Positions 20,642 to 31,226 of a stretch of DNA of 64,000 bases are shown in pieces. The translations under genes and the position numbers were made by a program. The stretch's first letter is position 1; every line of letters begins with the position of its first letter. The DNA comes from Bufo bufo (Eukaryota; Chordata; Amphibia; Anura; Bufonidae), in contig NC_053393.1 of NCBI RefSeq assembly GCF_905171765.1, forward strand, positions 70,091,371-70,155,370. The letters are read 5' to 3'. The notes beneath the pieces were generated by a model. That model saw only the letters and a list, made by a program, of their open reading frames with translations, was not told where the DNA came from and made no database searches.

Positions 20642-21582
20642 GTTTTTTGTGGATAGTGGAGCAGCTGTCAATCTCATTGATAATCAATTTGCAATAACTC
20701 ATGGTTTCCAGGTATGCACTTTGGGAAAGGATATTCCTGTTTTTTCTATTGATTCCGCTCCACTTTCTCAGAAATCATTAAAGGGCATAGTTCACAATAT
20801 CTGTTTAATTGTGAGTGATGCTCATGTTGAGGATGTGTCATGTTTCGTCCTTAGCGGTTTGCCTACTCCTCTAGTGTTGGGGCTACCCTGGCTCACTAAA
20901 CATAACCCCACCATTGATTGGCAAGCTAGGCAAATAAATGGTTGGAGTGACTTTTGCAGAGAGAATTGCCTCACGACATCTGTTTCTGAGGTTTCTACTA
21001 AGACTGTACCACCTTTCCTCTCTGAATTTTCGGATGTCTTCTCTGAGAGTGGAGTTCAGGATTTGCCCCCGAACAGGGAGTACGATTGCCCTATTAATCT
21101 CATCCCAGGCGCCAAGCTGCCTAAATCTCGTTTATACAATCTTTCCCAACCTGAGAGGGTCGCTATGCGTGCTTATATCTCTGAGAGTCTGAGAAAAGGA
21201 CACATACGACCCTCGAAGTCAACTGTTGCCGCTGGTTTTTTCTTTGTTAAGAAGAAAGATGGTTCTTTAAGACCTTGTCTGGATTTCAGGGAGCTGAACA
21301 GTATCACTATTCGTGACCCTTATCCGCTTCCTCTGATCCCAGACCTGTTTAACCAGGTTGTTGGGGCTAAAGTCTTTTCCAAATTAGACCTAAGAGGGGC
21401 ATACAACTTGGTCAGAGTCAGAGAAGGAGACGAATGGAAGACGGCCTTCAATACCCCTGAGGGCCATTTGGAGAATTTGGTTATGCCTTTTGGTTTGATG
21501 AATGCCCCAGCCGTTTTTTCAGCTTTTCGTGAACAGCATTTTTTATCATTTAATGTGAAAATTTGTATTAGTGTATTTGGAT
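20642..21582 (+). pseudogene. pol: Pol of chromovirus A, part 1: protease and RT fingers/palm
   Basis: [12 protein letters not shown] is the aspartic protease active site. RT motifs follow: GHIRPSKS, then [30 protein letters not shown], and [13 protein letters not shown]. Just before the catalytic YLDD the frame is lost: the expected segment is replaced by [10 protein letters not shown] and reading moves frame near 21520-21580. The pol frame differs from gag, so expression would have needed a frameshift. Confidence 0.9.
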
Positions 21583-23901
21583 GACATTTTGATTTTTTCT
21601 CCTGATTTCAAAACTCATAAGGAACACTTACGTCAGGTCTTGCTCATCCTGCGGGAGAATAAATTATACGCGAAACTGGAAAAATGTGTGTTTGCGGTTC
21701 CAGAGGTTCAATTTCTGGGGTTTCTTCTCTCCGCTTCTGGTTTTCGCATGGACCCTGAGAAGGTCCGCGCTGTGCTTGAGTGGGAGCTTCCTGAGAATCA
21801 GAAGGCGCTGATGCGTTTTTTGGGCTTTGCCAATTATTACAGGAAGTTTATTTTGAATTATTCCTCTGTTGTTAAACCACTCACTGATATGACCAGAAAG
21901 GGGGTAGATTTTTCTTCCTGGTCGGTAGAGGCGCGTAAGGCCTTTTCTAATATCAAGGAGAGTTTTGCTTCCGCTCCCATCCTGGTACAACCTGATATTT
22001 CTTTACCCTTCATAGTTGAGGTTGATGCTTCAGAGGTAGGTGTGGGTGCGGTCTTGTCTCAGGGTTCCTCTCCTGCCAAATGGCGAACGTGTGCCTTTTT
22101 CTCGAAGAAACTCTCCTCCGCAGAGAGAAATTACGATGTGGGAGATAGGGAATTGTTGGCCATCAAGTTGGCTTTTGAGGAATGGCGCCTTTGGCTAGAG
22201 GGAGCCAGACACCCTATTACCGTGTTTACTGACCATAAAAATCTGGCCTACTTGGAGTCAGCCAAGCGTCTGAACCCGAGACAGGCCAGATGGTCTTTGT
22301 TCTTTTCAAGGTTTAATTTTGTTGTCACGTTCCGCCCTGGGGTTAAGAATGTGAAGGCAGATGCCCTGTCACGTTGTTTTCCGGGAGGTGGGAATTTTGA
22401 AGACCCGGGTCCCATTTTGGCTGAAGGTGTGGTGGTCTCTGCTCTTTTTCCTGATATGGAGGCAGAGGTTCAGGCAGCCCAGTCGGAGGCTCCTGATCTT
22501 TGTCCTCCTGGGAGGTTGTTTGTGCCTCTCGCTTTGAGACACAAGATTTTTAAGGAACACCACGATACGGTCCTTGCTGGGCACCCGGGGGCAAGAGCCA
22601 CACTGGATCTCATCGCTCTGAGATTCTGGTGGCCTGCGCTTCGTAAGTCGGTTGAGGGTTTTGTGGCAGCCTGCGAGACTTGCGCTCGTGCCAAAGTCCC
22701 TCATTCACGGCCATCAGGTCCTCTCCTTCCCTTACCCATTCCTTCCTGTCCTTGGACACATCTGTCCATGGACTTCATAACAGACCTGCCTCGTTCCTCG
22801 GGGAAGACTGTGATTCTGGTGGTGGTGGACCGTTTTAGCAAAATGGTGCATTTCATCCCTTTTCCTGGTTTGCCCAATGCTAAGACGCTGGCGCAGGCAT
22901 TTATTGATCACATTGTCAAATTGCATGGTATTCCTTCAGACATAGTCTCTGATAGGGGCACGCAGTTTGTTTCCAGATTCTGGAAGGCTTTCTGTTCTCG
23001 CTTGGGGGTTCGGTTGTCATTCTCTTCTGCTTTCCACCCGCAGTCGAATGGCCAGACAGAGCGCGTCAATCAGAATCTGGAGACATATCTGCGCTGTTTT
23101 GTGGCGGAGAATCAGGAGGATTGGTGCTCTTTTTTGTCCCTTGCTGAGTTTGCTTTAAATAACCGTCGTCAGGAGTCCTCTGATAAGTCACCATTTTTTG
23201 GTGCATATGGGTTTCATCCGCAGTTTGGGACTTTCTCGGGAGAGGGGTCTTCTGGTTTACCTGATGAGGACAGATTCTCCTCGTCTTTGTCATCTATTTG
23301 GCAAAAGATTCAGGATAATCTAAAGAGCATGAGTGAGAGATATAAGCGTGTGGCGGATAAGAGACGTGTGCCTGGTCCGGACCTGAATGTTGGTGATCTG
23401 GTGTGGTTGTCTACCAAGAATATCAAATTGAAGGTTCCCTCCTGGAAGTTGGGTCCTAGGTTTATTGGGCCTTACAAGATCCTGTCTGTCATCAATCCTG
23501 TTGCCTACCGTCTTGATCTTCCTCAGACTTGGAAGATCCATAATGTTTTTCATAAGTCCTTATTGAAACCTTATGTTCAACCCATTGTACCCTCGCCTTT
23601 GCCTCCTCCTCCGATTATGGTTGATGGGAATCTTGAATTTCAGGTCTCTAGGATTGTGGATTCTCATCTTGTCCGCGGTTCTCTCCAGTACCTCGTTCAT
23701 TGGGAGGGTTATGGTCCTGAGGAGAGGATGTGGGTCCCAGTGACGGACCTTAAGGCCACTCGTCTCATCAGGGCTTTCCATAGGTCCCATCCTGAGAAGG
23801 TGGGCTCTGAGTGTCCGGAGTCCACTCGTAGAGGGAGGGGTACTGTCACAACCAGACAGCTGAGAAGCTCTGACAGAAGCCTTTCAGAACCTCCTCCTTG
23901 A
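21571..23901 (+). pseudogene. pol: Pol of chromovirus A, part 2: RT, RNase H, integrase, chromodomain
   Basis: It opens with YLDDILIFS (RT catalytic Asp pair). RNase H begins at [16 protein letters not shown] and includes TDHKNL and ADALSR. Integrase has the zinc-binding HD..GHPG..C..C pattern, MDFITDLP and DRFSKM, SDRGTQF, and a Glu in HPQSNGQTERVN. A chromodomain follows (VSRIVDSHLVRG..YLVHWEGYGPEERMW). 776 codons remain open. Confidence 0.95.
23829..23843 (+). promoter_or_regulatory. Polypurine tract of chromovirus A
   Basis: AGAGGGAGGGGTAC stands directly before the TG of the 3' LTR. Confidence 0.85.
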
Positions 23902-24370
23902 GTTTTCTTTGTTTTGGTTTTCAGTTCCTCATCTCGTTAGCCTCTCTCAGCTGTCATGTGTTTGGACTGATTGCATCCCTTTAAATTCCTCCCCATAATG
24001 CAATAGTGTGCGGCTTATACAACTTCCTGGAGTGTGTGTGCATGCTGTTCCTATTGCCCAGTCTTCTACAAAGATAAGTGCTGTACTTTTATTTGTGATT
24101 TTCTGTTTGCAGGATCTCAGTTGACCCTGACTCCCTCCGTGTCTAGTGTAGGGAGCCGGTGGTCGTGTCCCCTCACTATTGTAGGGTATTCAGGTGGTAG
24201 TCGAGGTACGTGGATATGCGACCATCCACCTTTGGGGTGTTCGCATAGGCTGAGCAGTCAGGGAGAGTGACAGGTCTTATGCAGGGGTCTCCCTTTTGTT
24301 CCTTAGTTTTGGATCCAGTGAGTCATAGATTCTTTTGCTTTGTCTTGTTTCCTGTACACCATCCGTGACA
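23844..24370 (+). repeat. 3' LTR of chromovirus A
   Basis: TGTCACAACC to CCGTGACA, matching the 5' LTR except for a few substitutions and one 4-base gap. Confidence 0.9.
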
Positions 24371-24375
24371 TCTTT

Positions 24376-24500
24376 TTGCTGTATGGACTGAATTACGTAG
24401 TGGTGAAATTTTTTATGTGAAACTGTTTTTTTGGGGGGAAATTTATGGGTGATTGTACACGTCCTTTTGCTGTATGGACCGAATTACGTCTTAGTGGGTC
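24376..24500 (+). repeat. ~90-bp minisatellite, continuation
   Basis: The same unit as 18887-19061 resumes after the gypsy: TGTATGGACCGAATTACGT then TTTTTTATGTGAAAC. Confidence 0.75.
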
Positions 24501-24609
24501 CTGCAGTAAACATAATGAAGATGCTGATGACAACACATCAGCAGACTTTGCCTTTACAATCTATTCACAATTAAATCAAGCAGCTTGAGTAAGTTGAAAA
24601 CATTCATGC

Positions 24610-25136
24610 TGTCACCGCCAGTTCTGTGAGAAGGTCTGACAGACGTTCTTCTCTACCTCTTGTATGACGTTCTTTGTTTAGGTTTCACTTTGTCATCTCC
24701 TTTCCTTCTGCCAGGTGTCACTTATTTAGACTAATTGTCTTCCTTTATATTCCCTCCCATACTGCCTCACTTTTGCAGTTTATACTACTTCCTGGATGAA
24801 GTGTTCACTGCTGGAGGCTGCTGCTGTTTGCTCAGATAAGTCTTTTCCTTTATTGTGTTTCCTTGCTGGCTTGATTCTAGGTGACCCTGACTCCATCCGT
24901 ATTAAGTGTAGGGAGCCGGGGGTCGTGTCCCCTCACTATTATAGGGTTTTCAGGTGTCACACAGTCTTAGGTACGTGGGCATGCAATCGTCTACCATTGA
25001 GACCCTTGCATGTGCTTAGCAGTCAGGGAGAGCTCTTAGGGTTTTATAGGGCTCACTTATATGCTCCTTAGTTTGGGATCAAGCCAGTCGGTCGTTTATT
25101 TATAAGTTCCAGCTATCTGCAACTTCACCTGTGACA
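24610..25136 (+). repeat. Solo LTR related to chromovirus A
   Basis: TGTCACCGCCAG to CCTGTGACA, 527 bp, flanked by CATGC on both sides (24605-24609 and 25137-25141). It shares GACCCTGACTCC, GTGTAGGGAGCCGG and GTCGTGTCCCCTCACTAT with the LTRs of chromovirus A but is clearly diverged. Confidence 0.9.
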
Positions 25137-25141
25137 CATGC

Positions 25142-25310
25142 GTTTTTATCTACTCCGTCTGCATTCGATCTCCACAGCACACAAGACATGATAGGAGAGC
25201 CTCTGCTTTGGAGTCCAAGTGCAGTTTCTTAAAATCAGGAGTTCCATCAGAATTCTGCGTAACATTCTTGCTCCCTGTGCAAAGCCATAGCAAAAGGACT
25301 CCATAGGCAA
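25142..25310 (-). pseudogene. STK31-like kinase fragment, copy 1
   Basis: This is a duplicate of 25995-26160. It carries the part that follows the kinase SSDVYA motif and is interrupted by indels. The segment from about 24500 (TGCAGTAAACATAATGAAGA) to 25310 is a second copy of 25885-26160, with the solo LTR inserted in it. Confidence 0.5.
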
Positions 25311-25424
25311 AAGAAAAATATATTCGTCATTCAGCATTGCAGTTATATGTTGAAAAGCCTTGTGTAGTGTAAAAAAAAATAAGGGCCTATTTGCCATTCA
25401 GCGGTGCAGTTATATGTGGTAAAG
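25311..25424 (+). repeat. ~150-bp minisatellite unit, isolated
   Basis: AAATATATTCGTCATTCAGC to AAGGGCCTATTTGCC, one further unit of the array at 17530-18886. Confidence 0.7.
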
Positions 25425-25880
25425 ACCTTTTTGCGGTGAAATTTTTTATGTGACACAGGCTTTTTTGGGAAAAAAGGTATGGGTGATTGTAAACCTTCTT
25501 TTGCAGTATGGACCAAATTAATTAGTGGTGCCATTTTTTATGTGACACAGACTTTTTTGGGAAAATGTATGGTTGATTGTACACCTCCTTTTGCGGTATG
25601 GACCGAATTACTTAGTGGTGAAATTCTTTATGGGACACAGGCTTTTTTGGGGGAAAATTTATGGTTGATTGTACCTCTTTTTGCGGTATGGACCGAATTA
25701 CTTAGTGGTGAAATTCTTTATGTAACACAGGCTTTTTTGGGGAAAATTTATGGGTGATTGTACACCTCCTTTTGCGGTATGGACTGAATTACTTAGTGGT
25801 GAAATGTTTTATGTGACACAGGCTTTTTTTGGGAAAATGTATGGGTGATTGTACACCTCCTTTTGTAGTATGGACCGAAT
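25425..25880 (+). repeat. ~90-bp minisatellite, right array
   Basis: Five to six units occur at roughly 90-bp spacing (starts near 25430, 25503, 25588, 25681, 25775). Each contains TATGGACCGAATTACTTAG, then GGTGAAATT, then ACACAGGCTTTTTTGGG. Confidence 0.85.
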
Positions 25881-26492
25881 TATGTCTTCGTGGATCCTGC
25901 AGTAAACATAATGAAGACGCTGATGACAACACACCAGCAGACTTTGCCTTTACCATCTATTAAATCAATCAGCTTTAGTAAGTTGAAATATTCATGTGTT
26001 TTTATCTGCTCCGTCTGCATGCGATCTCCACAGCACACAAGACATGACAGGAAAGCCTCTGCTTTGGAGTCCAAGTCAAGTTTCTTAAGATCAGGGGTTC
26101 CATCAGAATTGTGCGTAACAATCTTGCTCCCTGTGCAAAGCCATAACAAAAGGCATACACATCAGAGGAAGCTGGAGCTTGTTGCCCCAATTTTAATTCA
26201 GGCGCAGTTAACAGCAGGAAGCAAAAAGAGGTGGTTGAACTCCGCTGCTCTGAATCTCTTGTGAAGTCAATGTCTCCAGCTATGCCCCTCCCTTTAAAGC
26301 AAATACATTATTTTCATGTAGAGATCCAAGAATTATGTTGGATTCATGTAGTGTATGCAAGCCATGTGCAACCCTTCTCATCACTCTCACGCTGTTCTGC
26401 ACCTGGTTTGCATGGGTGAATGGAGTCACACAGGGGAGGAACTGCTCCATGTCCTTCAGCAAGAAATTGAATCCTGTCTTTTTCTGCGACAA
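25880..26492 (-). pseudogene. Kinase-domain fragment resembling STK31
   Basis: On the minus strand the sequence reads VAHGLHTLHESNIILGSLHE, then NNVFALK. After one frame change come GDIDFT, TAPELKLGQQAPASSDVYA, LWLCTGSKI and CLVCCGDRMQTEQIKTHEYF. These correspond in order to kinase subdomains VI to XI of the C-terminal pseudokinase-like domain of STK31, a Tudor-kinase protein of the germ line, as I recall it. The run is continuous over about 600 bp with no intron visible. It has at least one frameshift and sits antisense to the hAT transposase remnant, so it looks like a captured host fragment carried as part of a repeat. Confidence 0.6.
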
Positions 26493-26494
26493 CT

Positions 26495-26723
26495 GAAAAT
26501 TGAGCAGAACCGGAACCAGCAGGTGGTGGCATACTTGGAGTGCAACCTGCCAGCCGTCATTGAAGATCTGCTGGACTACTGGACAGCCAAACTGGATTTG
26601 TGTCCAAAACTGGCCGAGTTTGCCCTGGAAAAGCTGTCCTGCCCAGCCAATAGTGTGGCATCAGAGCGGGTGTTTAGTGCATCAGGCGTGGTTCAGCCAG
26701 GATTTCCACCCACCAATTCCTGA
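26495..26723 (+). pseudogene. hAT transposase C-terminal dimerisation domain
   Basis: The frame contains LLDYWTAKLDLCPKLAEFAL, then KLSCPANSVASERVFSASG. This is the hAT family signature (W..........LA..A...L..PA.S..SERVFS..G). A stop follows at GFPPTNS. The catalytic part is absent, so this is a relic that identifies the surrounding element as hAT. Confidence 0.85.
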
Positions 26724-27029
26724 TGCATCAGACTAATCATCCATGGTTCCACACCAACAATTTGACAAAAGAGACTGGTTATTTCTGGTTTCCTGCTTCA
26801 GCTACTATTCTGATGCTGCCACTCGCCTGATGCCACACATCTGATGCCAAGTGCTCCTTCTTTCACCAAACATCTTCAGCTGGTACTGGTATTGCCACCC
26901 ACCTCCACACTATGTCACCTTGCCACTCTGTGGCCTCCTGATGCTGTTGCCACCTCCACACTATGTCACTATGTCACCTTGGAGAACACCATAACTGAGA
27001 GTGAAGAGAGAAAGCACAGAATATTTACA
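26724..27029 (+). other. 3' region of the hAT relic
   Basis: CT-rich sequence with the repeated phrase CCACCTCCACACTATGTCAC (26908 and 26952) and CCTGATGC steps. No ORF of note. Confidence 0.4.
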
Positions 27030-27640
27030 GAAGGTTGAGAACCATTTTAAAGCCCGTGCTGGACTGAGACAGTAAGATAAATGCAAGTTTATACAAATAG
27101 ACTTTACTGAACATGATCTGGATTAACTTCACCCACCACCCTTCTGAGATGGATTGGCCATCCGATCTAAGACTGCACCCTGCAACTGGGAACTGCAGAG
27201 AGAATATTTAGAGTGATTGCATGCCTGTGGTTAGTTTGGACAGATTGCACAGTCTGTCTAGAGAGAAACTCAGGGAGGAGGACAACTACCATCATTCCCA
27301 CCTCCTATATACAACCTTTGCAAGAATCCTGCTGTGCTATATATCTCAGAACTGTGACCTAGTGCTTGTGTATGTACTATAACCTCCATTATCTACTCAG
27401 TAAAGAGAGAAACTAGAGTCCCTGAAAATCCAGGGTGTGCCCTGAGGAGAAGAAGGGTTGCACCCATCCACTCACTGTATGCACAGCCCAGGGATTGTTA
27501 GAGAGAGGAATTAGCCACCATGAGAACTGCAACCACCCTCTTTGCCACCACCACTGCTCCTAATCTCCGCTTCAATCGCCACCACACCTTCCCTGTGGGC
27601 CAATATGCTGCATATGTAACCACTTGCAAGATGCACCAAA
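27030..27640 (+). repeat. Possible LTR-like repeat
   Basis: Its layout is like 14761-15785 in the last 250 bp (CCAGGGTGTGCCCTGAGGAG, CACTCACTG, GGGATTG). There are no clear termini, so this is a weak call. Confidence 0.3.
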
Positions 27641-28095
27641 TCTATTACAAACAGTCCACACATACCCTTTATGCCTGACAGTATGTGATAATATTCTACA
27701 TTGATTGTTTTTTATTTCCCTATTCCTTCCAGAATTTGAAGAAGGTCTGTTGCTAAAAATGTTTATGCTGCTAGAATATTGTCAAATATATCATGCATAA
27801 CTTGCAAATTATCCCTCAGAGTGCTGAGTCTCTATTTTACTATTCTTACTGGTCTGGGACCCATCTCAAGCACCCCCAAGTTCAGGATAGAGTGTTATGG
27901 CTGCAAGTCCTGGCACAACCACAGGGCTAATGACCTGAACCAATTGCATCATAGGGATCTGTGATGCTGTTAGTTCAGGTCACTTGACCAACAGTCGTTC
28001 CGGTACTTGAGAAGCCCACAGTTGGGTTTATGCATAGTGATTTATGATAGTGATATTACTAATATCCAACTAGAAATTATTATAATTAATTGTAA
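27641..28095. other. Unassigned, old repeat-like sequence
   Basis: CTGTGGG..CCAG fragments and TGACCTGAACCAATTG with its partial inverse TTCAGGTCACTTGACC suggest a decayed MITE near 27850-28000. No gene is visible. Confidence 0.3.
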
Positions 28096-28310
28096 CTAAG
28101 GCTGAGTTCACACTTTATTTATTTGATCAGTTATTTCCATCAGTTATTATAAGCCAAAACCAGATGTGGGTCAAAAACAAAGAACAGGTGCAAATCTTTC
28201 CATAATACCTTATTTCTGTGTAGGCTTCACTACTGGTTTTGGCTCACAATAACTGATAGAAATAACTAACCAAAAACCTGAAGTGTGAACTGGGGCTAGG
28301 TTGTCATAAT
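28096..28310. mobile_element. MITE with AGTTCACACTT termini
   Basis: The terminal repeat GGCTGAGTTCACACTT faces AAGTGTGAACTGGGGC. The arms continue with TGATCAGTTATTTCCATCAG and AGCCAAAACCAG on both sides. Confidence 0.7.
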
Positions 28311-28317
28311 TAGAGAT

Positions 28318-28368
28318 GGGCGAATCGATTTGCACCGAAGCCGAATTTCCTCGCGCTTCGTGGTAATA
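28318..28368 (+). repeat. hAT leader fragment left of the LINE
   Basis: GATGGGCGAATCGATTTGC..CGCTTCGTGG matches 16377-16480. Its continuation is at 31866, so the LINE inserted into a copy of this repeat. Confidence 0.65.
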
Positions 28369-28534
28369 TAGTAACATAGTTTATAAGGCCGAAAAAAGAC
28401 ATCTGTCGATCCAGTTCGGTCTGTTATCCTGCAAGTTGATCCAGAGGAAGGCAAAAAAAAACTGTGAGGGGAAAAAAATTCCTTCCCGACTCCAATCAGG
28501 CAATCAGAATAACCCCTGGATCAAGGACCCCCCT

Positions 28535-29248
28535 CTAGTAGCTATAACCTGTAATATTATTACACTCCAGAAATACATCCAGGCCCCTCTTGAACTCTTT
28601 TAGTGAACTCACCATCACCACCTCCTCAGGCAGAGAGTTCCATAGTCTCACTGCTCTTACCGTAAAGAATCCTCTTCTATGTTTGTGTACAAACTTTCTT
28701 TCCTCCAGACACAGAGCATGTCCCCTCGTCACAGTCACAGTCCTGGGGATAAATAGATGATGGGAGAGATCTCTGTACTGACCCCTGATATATTTATACA
28801 TGGTTATTAGATCTCCCCTCAGTGAATAACACTAATTTTGATAATCTTTCAAGGGACTGTAGTCCCCCCATTCCAGTTATTACTTTAGTTGCCATCCTCT
28901 GAACCCTCTCCAGCTCTGCTATGTCTGCCTTGTTTACAAGAGCCCAGAACTGTACACAGTACTCCATGTGTGGTCTGACTAGTGATTTGTAAAGTGGCAG
29001 CACTATGTTCTCATCACGGGCATCTATGCCCCTTTTGATGCAACCCATTATCTTATTGGCCTTGGCAGCAGCTGCCTGACACTGGTTTCCACAGCTTAGT
29101 TTGCTGTTCACTAAAATTCCTAGGTCCTTTTCCATGTCAGTGTTACCCAGTGTTTTACCATTTAGTATGTACGGGTGACTTGCATTATTCCTTCCCATGT
29201 GCATAACTTTACATTTGTCAGTGTTAAAACTCATCTGCCACTTATCTG
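28535..29248 (-). pseudogene. LINE RT thumb and C-terminal region
   Basis: WQMSFNTDKCKVMHMG, then EKDLGILV, QCQAAAAKANKIMGCIKRG, LYKSLVRPHMEYCVQFW, and finally GHALCLEERKFVHKHRRGFF and SLPEEVV. These are typical of CR1-group LINEs. At least one frame break lies near 28800. Confidence 0.9.
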
Positions 29249-29604
29249 TAGTGATGAGCGACAGGGGCAATATTAGAATTTGTGATAATTCGCGAATATT
29301 TGGTGAATATTCACCATATATTCACGAATTCGTTATCTCCAGTCATTATTTTCTTGATTGCAGAAATTGCCAATTGAAAAATTTGCGATAAAAATTTGCA
29401 TCACGAAAATTCCCAATCAACACTACTGCTAAAGTCAAAGATATTGCAGCCTTCTCATTGGCCCACAAGCTAGAAGCAGGGAGGCATCATGTGTACTGAT
29501 TAAAAAAAATCTCGAATATTACTATATTCAAAATATTCGCGAATTCTCGAAGTGCCGATATTCGCGATAAAAATTCGCAATTCGAATATTCGTGATCAAC
29601 ACTA
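29249..29604. mobile_element. hAT-type MITE with 8-bp target duplication
   Basis: CTTATCTG flanks both sides (29241-29248 and 29605-29612). The ends are TAGTGATGAGCG and, inverted, TAGTGTTGATCACG. The interior is rich in ATTCGCGAAT-like words. Confidence 0.85.
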
Positions 29605-29612
29605 CTTATCTG

Positions 29613-29762
29613 CCCAAGCCTCCAATCTATCCAGATCCCTCTGTAGCAGTATACTGTCTTCTTCCGTGTTAATTACTTTACACAGTTTAGTGTTATCTGC
29701 AAAAATTCATATTTTACTGTGCAAGCCTTCTACAAGATCATTAATAAATATATTGAAGAGAA
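29613..29762 (-). pseudogene. LINE RT catalytic fragment
   Basis: On the minus strand this short piece encodes the region leading from the catalytic FADDTKLC block into LDRLEAWADK. The comparable part of the second LINE copy is at about 48970-49080. It is cut on both sides by insertions. Confidence 0.6.
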
Positions 29763-30320
29763 AGGTGGGGCAAAAGTGCACATGAATACTACTCCTAAGA
29801 TAGGAGCGTATTCACAAATGAAGGTGCCACTCCTTCAAGACAAGTTAAACAAATCACGGAAAAAAAAATATGTAAAAGGAGTGGCACCTTCATTTGTGAA
29901 TACGCTCCTATCTTAGGAGTAGTATTTATGTGCACTTTTGCCCCACCTATCTAATAGGCGACCTTGATTAAGGTGGTACATATAGTTGTGTGTGCTCCTC
30001 CTCCCACCGGTTGCTGCTGCACATGGCGGTAACTAGGAGCAACACACTATATGGGTGGGGTCTGCGCTCCTGAACATAAATGCATAACGGCATAGGCAGG
30101 TTTAGCGTAGGACCCGCCTGTACTGAGACCACCTTGTCGCTTGGTAGGTGGGCTTATATGTGTTTTGATCAAAATGTATTGACCAAGTGTCTCAGATTTT
30201 ATCAATAGTGAGGGCTCAGTCCATATGTTATGCTTGCATCTATTATTATAGTGCATTATTTTCTGTGACTGTATAAATATAGCCAAGTACATCCGCAACA
30301 TTCATTATCATATCGTGCAG
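29763..30320. mobile_element. Fold-back insertion in the LINE
   Basis: Arms 29765-29838 and 29875-29948 are inverted repeats (GGTGGGGCAAAAGTGCACAT and so on) around a 36-bp A-rich loop. A non-coding tail runs to about 30320. The LINE is missing sequence at the junction, so insertion came with deletion of the RT core or into a copy already deleted. No hammerhead motif was found in it. Confidence 0.7.
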
Positions 30321-30326
30321 GATGTT

Positions 30327-30780
30327 TTATATATTTTTTGTTTCCGTGATCTTTTTGAATATTGGCACCACATTTGCTATGCGCCAATCCTGTGGAACAC
30401 TCCCTGTCAGTATAGAGTCCTTAAATATCAGAAATAAGGGTCTGGCTATGACATTACTTAATTCTCTTAGGATACGGGGGTGTATGCCATCTGGTCCTGG
30501 CGATTTGTCTATTTTAATCTTTTTAAGATGCCGCTGTACTTCTTCCTGGGTCAGAAAGGGCACTTTTAATGGGGAATTTACTTTTACAATCTGCATTTCA
30601 TCTGACAGTTTATTTTCCTCAGTGAATACAGTGGAGAAAAAAATATTTAATAGCTTTGCTTTCTCCTCATCGCTCTCTCCCCCCTCATTACTCTGTAGAT
30701 TTATACTTTTTACCATTTATATAATTATAGAACATTTTAGGGTTAATTTTGCTCTCTTTGTCAATAAATTTCTTGGTCTC
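30327..30780 (-). pseudogene. LINE linker and RT N-terminal motifs
   Basis: The frame shows EEVQRHLKKIKIDKSPGPDG, IHPRILREL, then VPQDWRIANVVPIFKK, the opening RT motifs of CR1-group LINEs. It ends at the fold-back insertion. Confidence 0.85.
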
Positions 30781-31226
30781 TAGTTTGGCTGCTTTCATTT
30801 GTTTTTTAAATATTAAATTTTTTTTCCTTATAGTTTTTCAGTGCTTCCTTGCTACCCTCCTGTTTTAGTGATTTAAATGCTTTTTTTTTTGTCATTTATT
30901 GCTTTCTTTACAGTTCTATTTATCTACATTGGTTTTTACTTCATTCTTAACCTTTTATTCCCATAAGTTATGTATCTCTAACAATTAGATTTTAGGATGC
31001 TTTTAAAAATATTCAATTTTGTGGCGGTATTTTTATTTTTGAGGACTTTGTCCCAGTTAGTTAAGCCTATGGCCTCTCTTGGCTAAATTTAGCTTTTTTG
31101 AAGTTTGGTATTTTTGATCCTCCCTGAAGAAACACTCTTTTGAATGACAATTGGAAGGTTATTACTTTATGGTCACTATTTCCCAGGTGTCCCCCGACCT
31201 ACACATCTGTTGTTCTGTCAGGTCTA
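30781..31226 (-). pseudogene. LINE region between endonuclease and RT, decayed
   Basis: This T-rich region on the plus strand is A-rich when read in the LINE direction and codes for Lys-rich linker in the family. Frames are broken here. The position is between the two conserved domains of one ORF. Confidence 0.55.

Larger units (their letters stand above)
19067..24370 (+). mobile_element. Ty3/gypsy chromovirus A
   Basis: The element is 5304 bp. LTRs lie at 19067-19597 and 23844-24370, with about 1% difference by eye. A 5-bp target duplication, TCTTT, flanks it (19062-19066 and 24371-24375). The order gag, protease, RT, RNase H, integrase, chromodomain defines a vertebrate chromovirus. Three coding lesions (a stop in gag, a frame change to pol, and damage at the RT catalytic loop) make this copy defective. 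The low LTR divergence indicates recent insertion. Confidence 0.95.
16263..26740 (+). mobile_element. Expanded hAT-related element, interrupted
   Basis: It starts with repeats of GATGAGCGAATCG (also seen at 28318 and 31865) and a GC-poor leader with a CCTATAAATAGCG box near 17220. It continues through two minisatellite types and an antisense kinase-like fragment, and ends with the C-terminal domain of a hAT transposase near 26500-26723. The leader is shared with 31866-32340, which lacks the solo LTR at 16590. That it is one element is inferred from this order. A gypsy element and two solo LTRs have landed in it. Confidence 0.45.

Noticed and set aside
24520..24550. CTGATGA box as a further hammerhead
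   Set aside because: No GAAA box or helix II follows. The word is part of a minisatellite junction that also reads CTGATGACAACACA at 25920.
17530..26000. CRISPR array or tRNA cluster from the evenly spaced repeats
   Set aside because: The units are adjacent minisatellite copies without spacers, in a vertebrate repeat context. No tRNA fold was seen.
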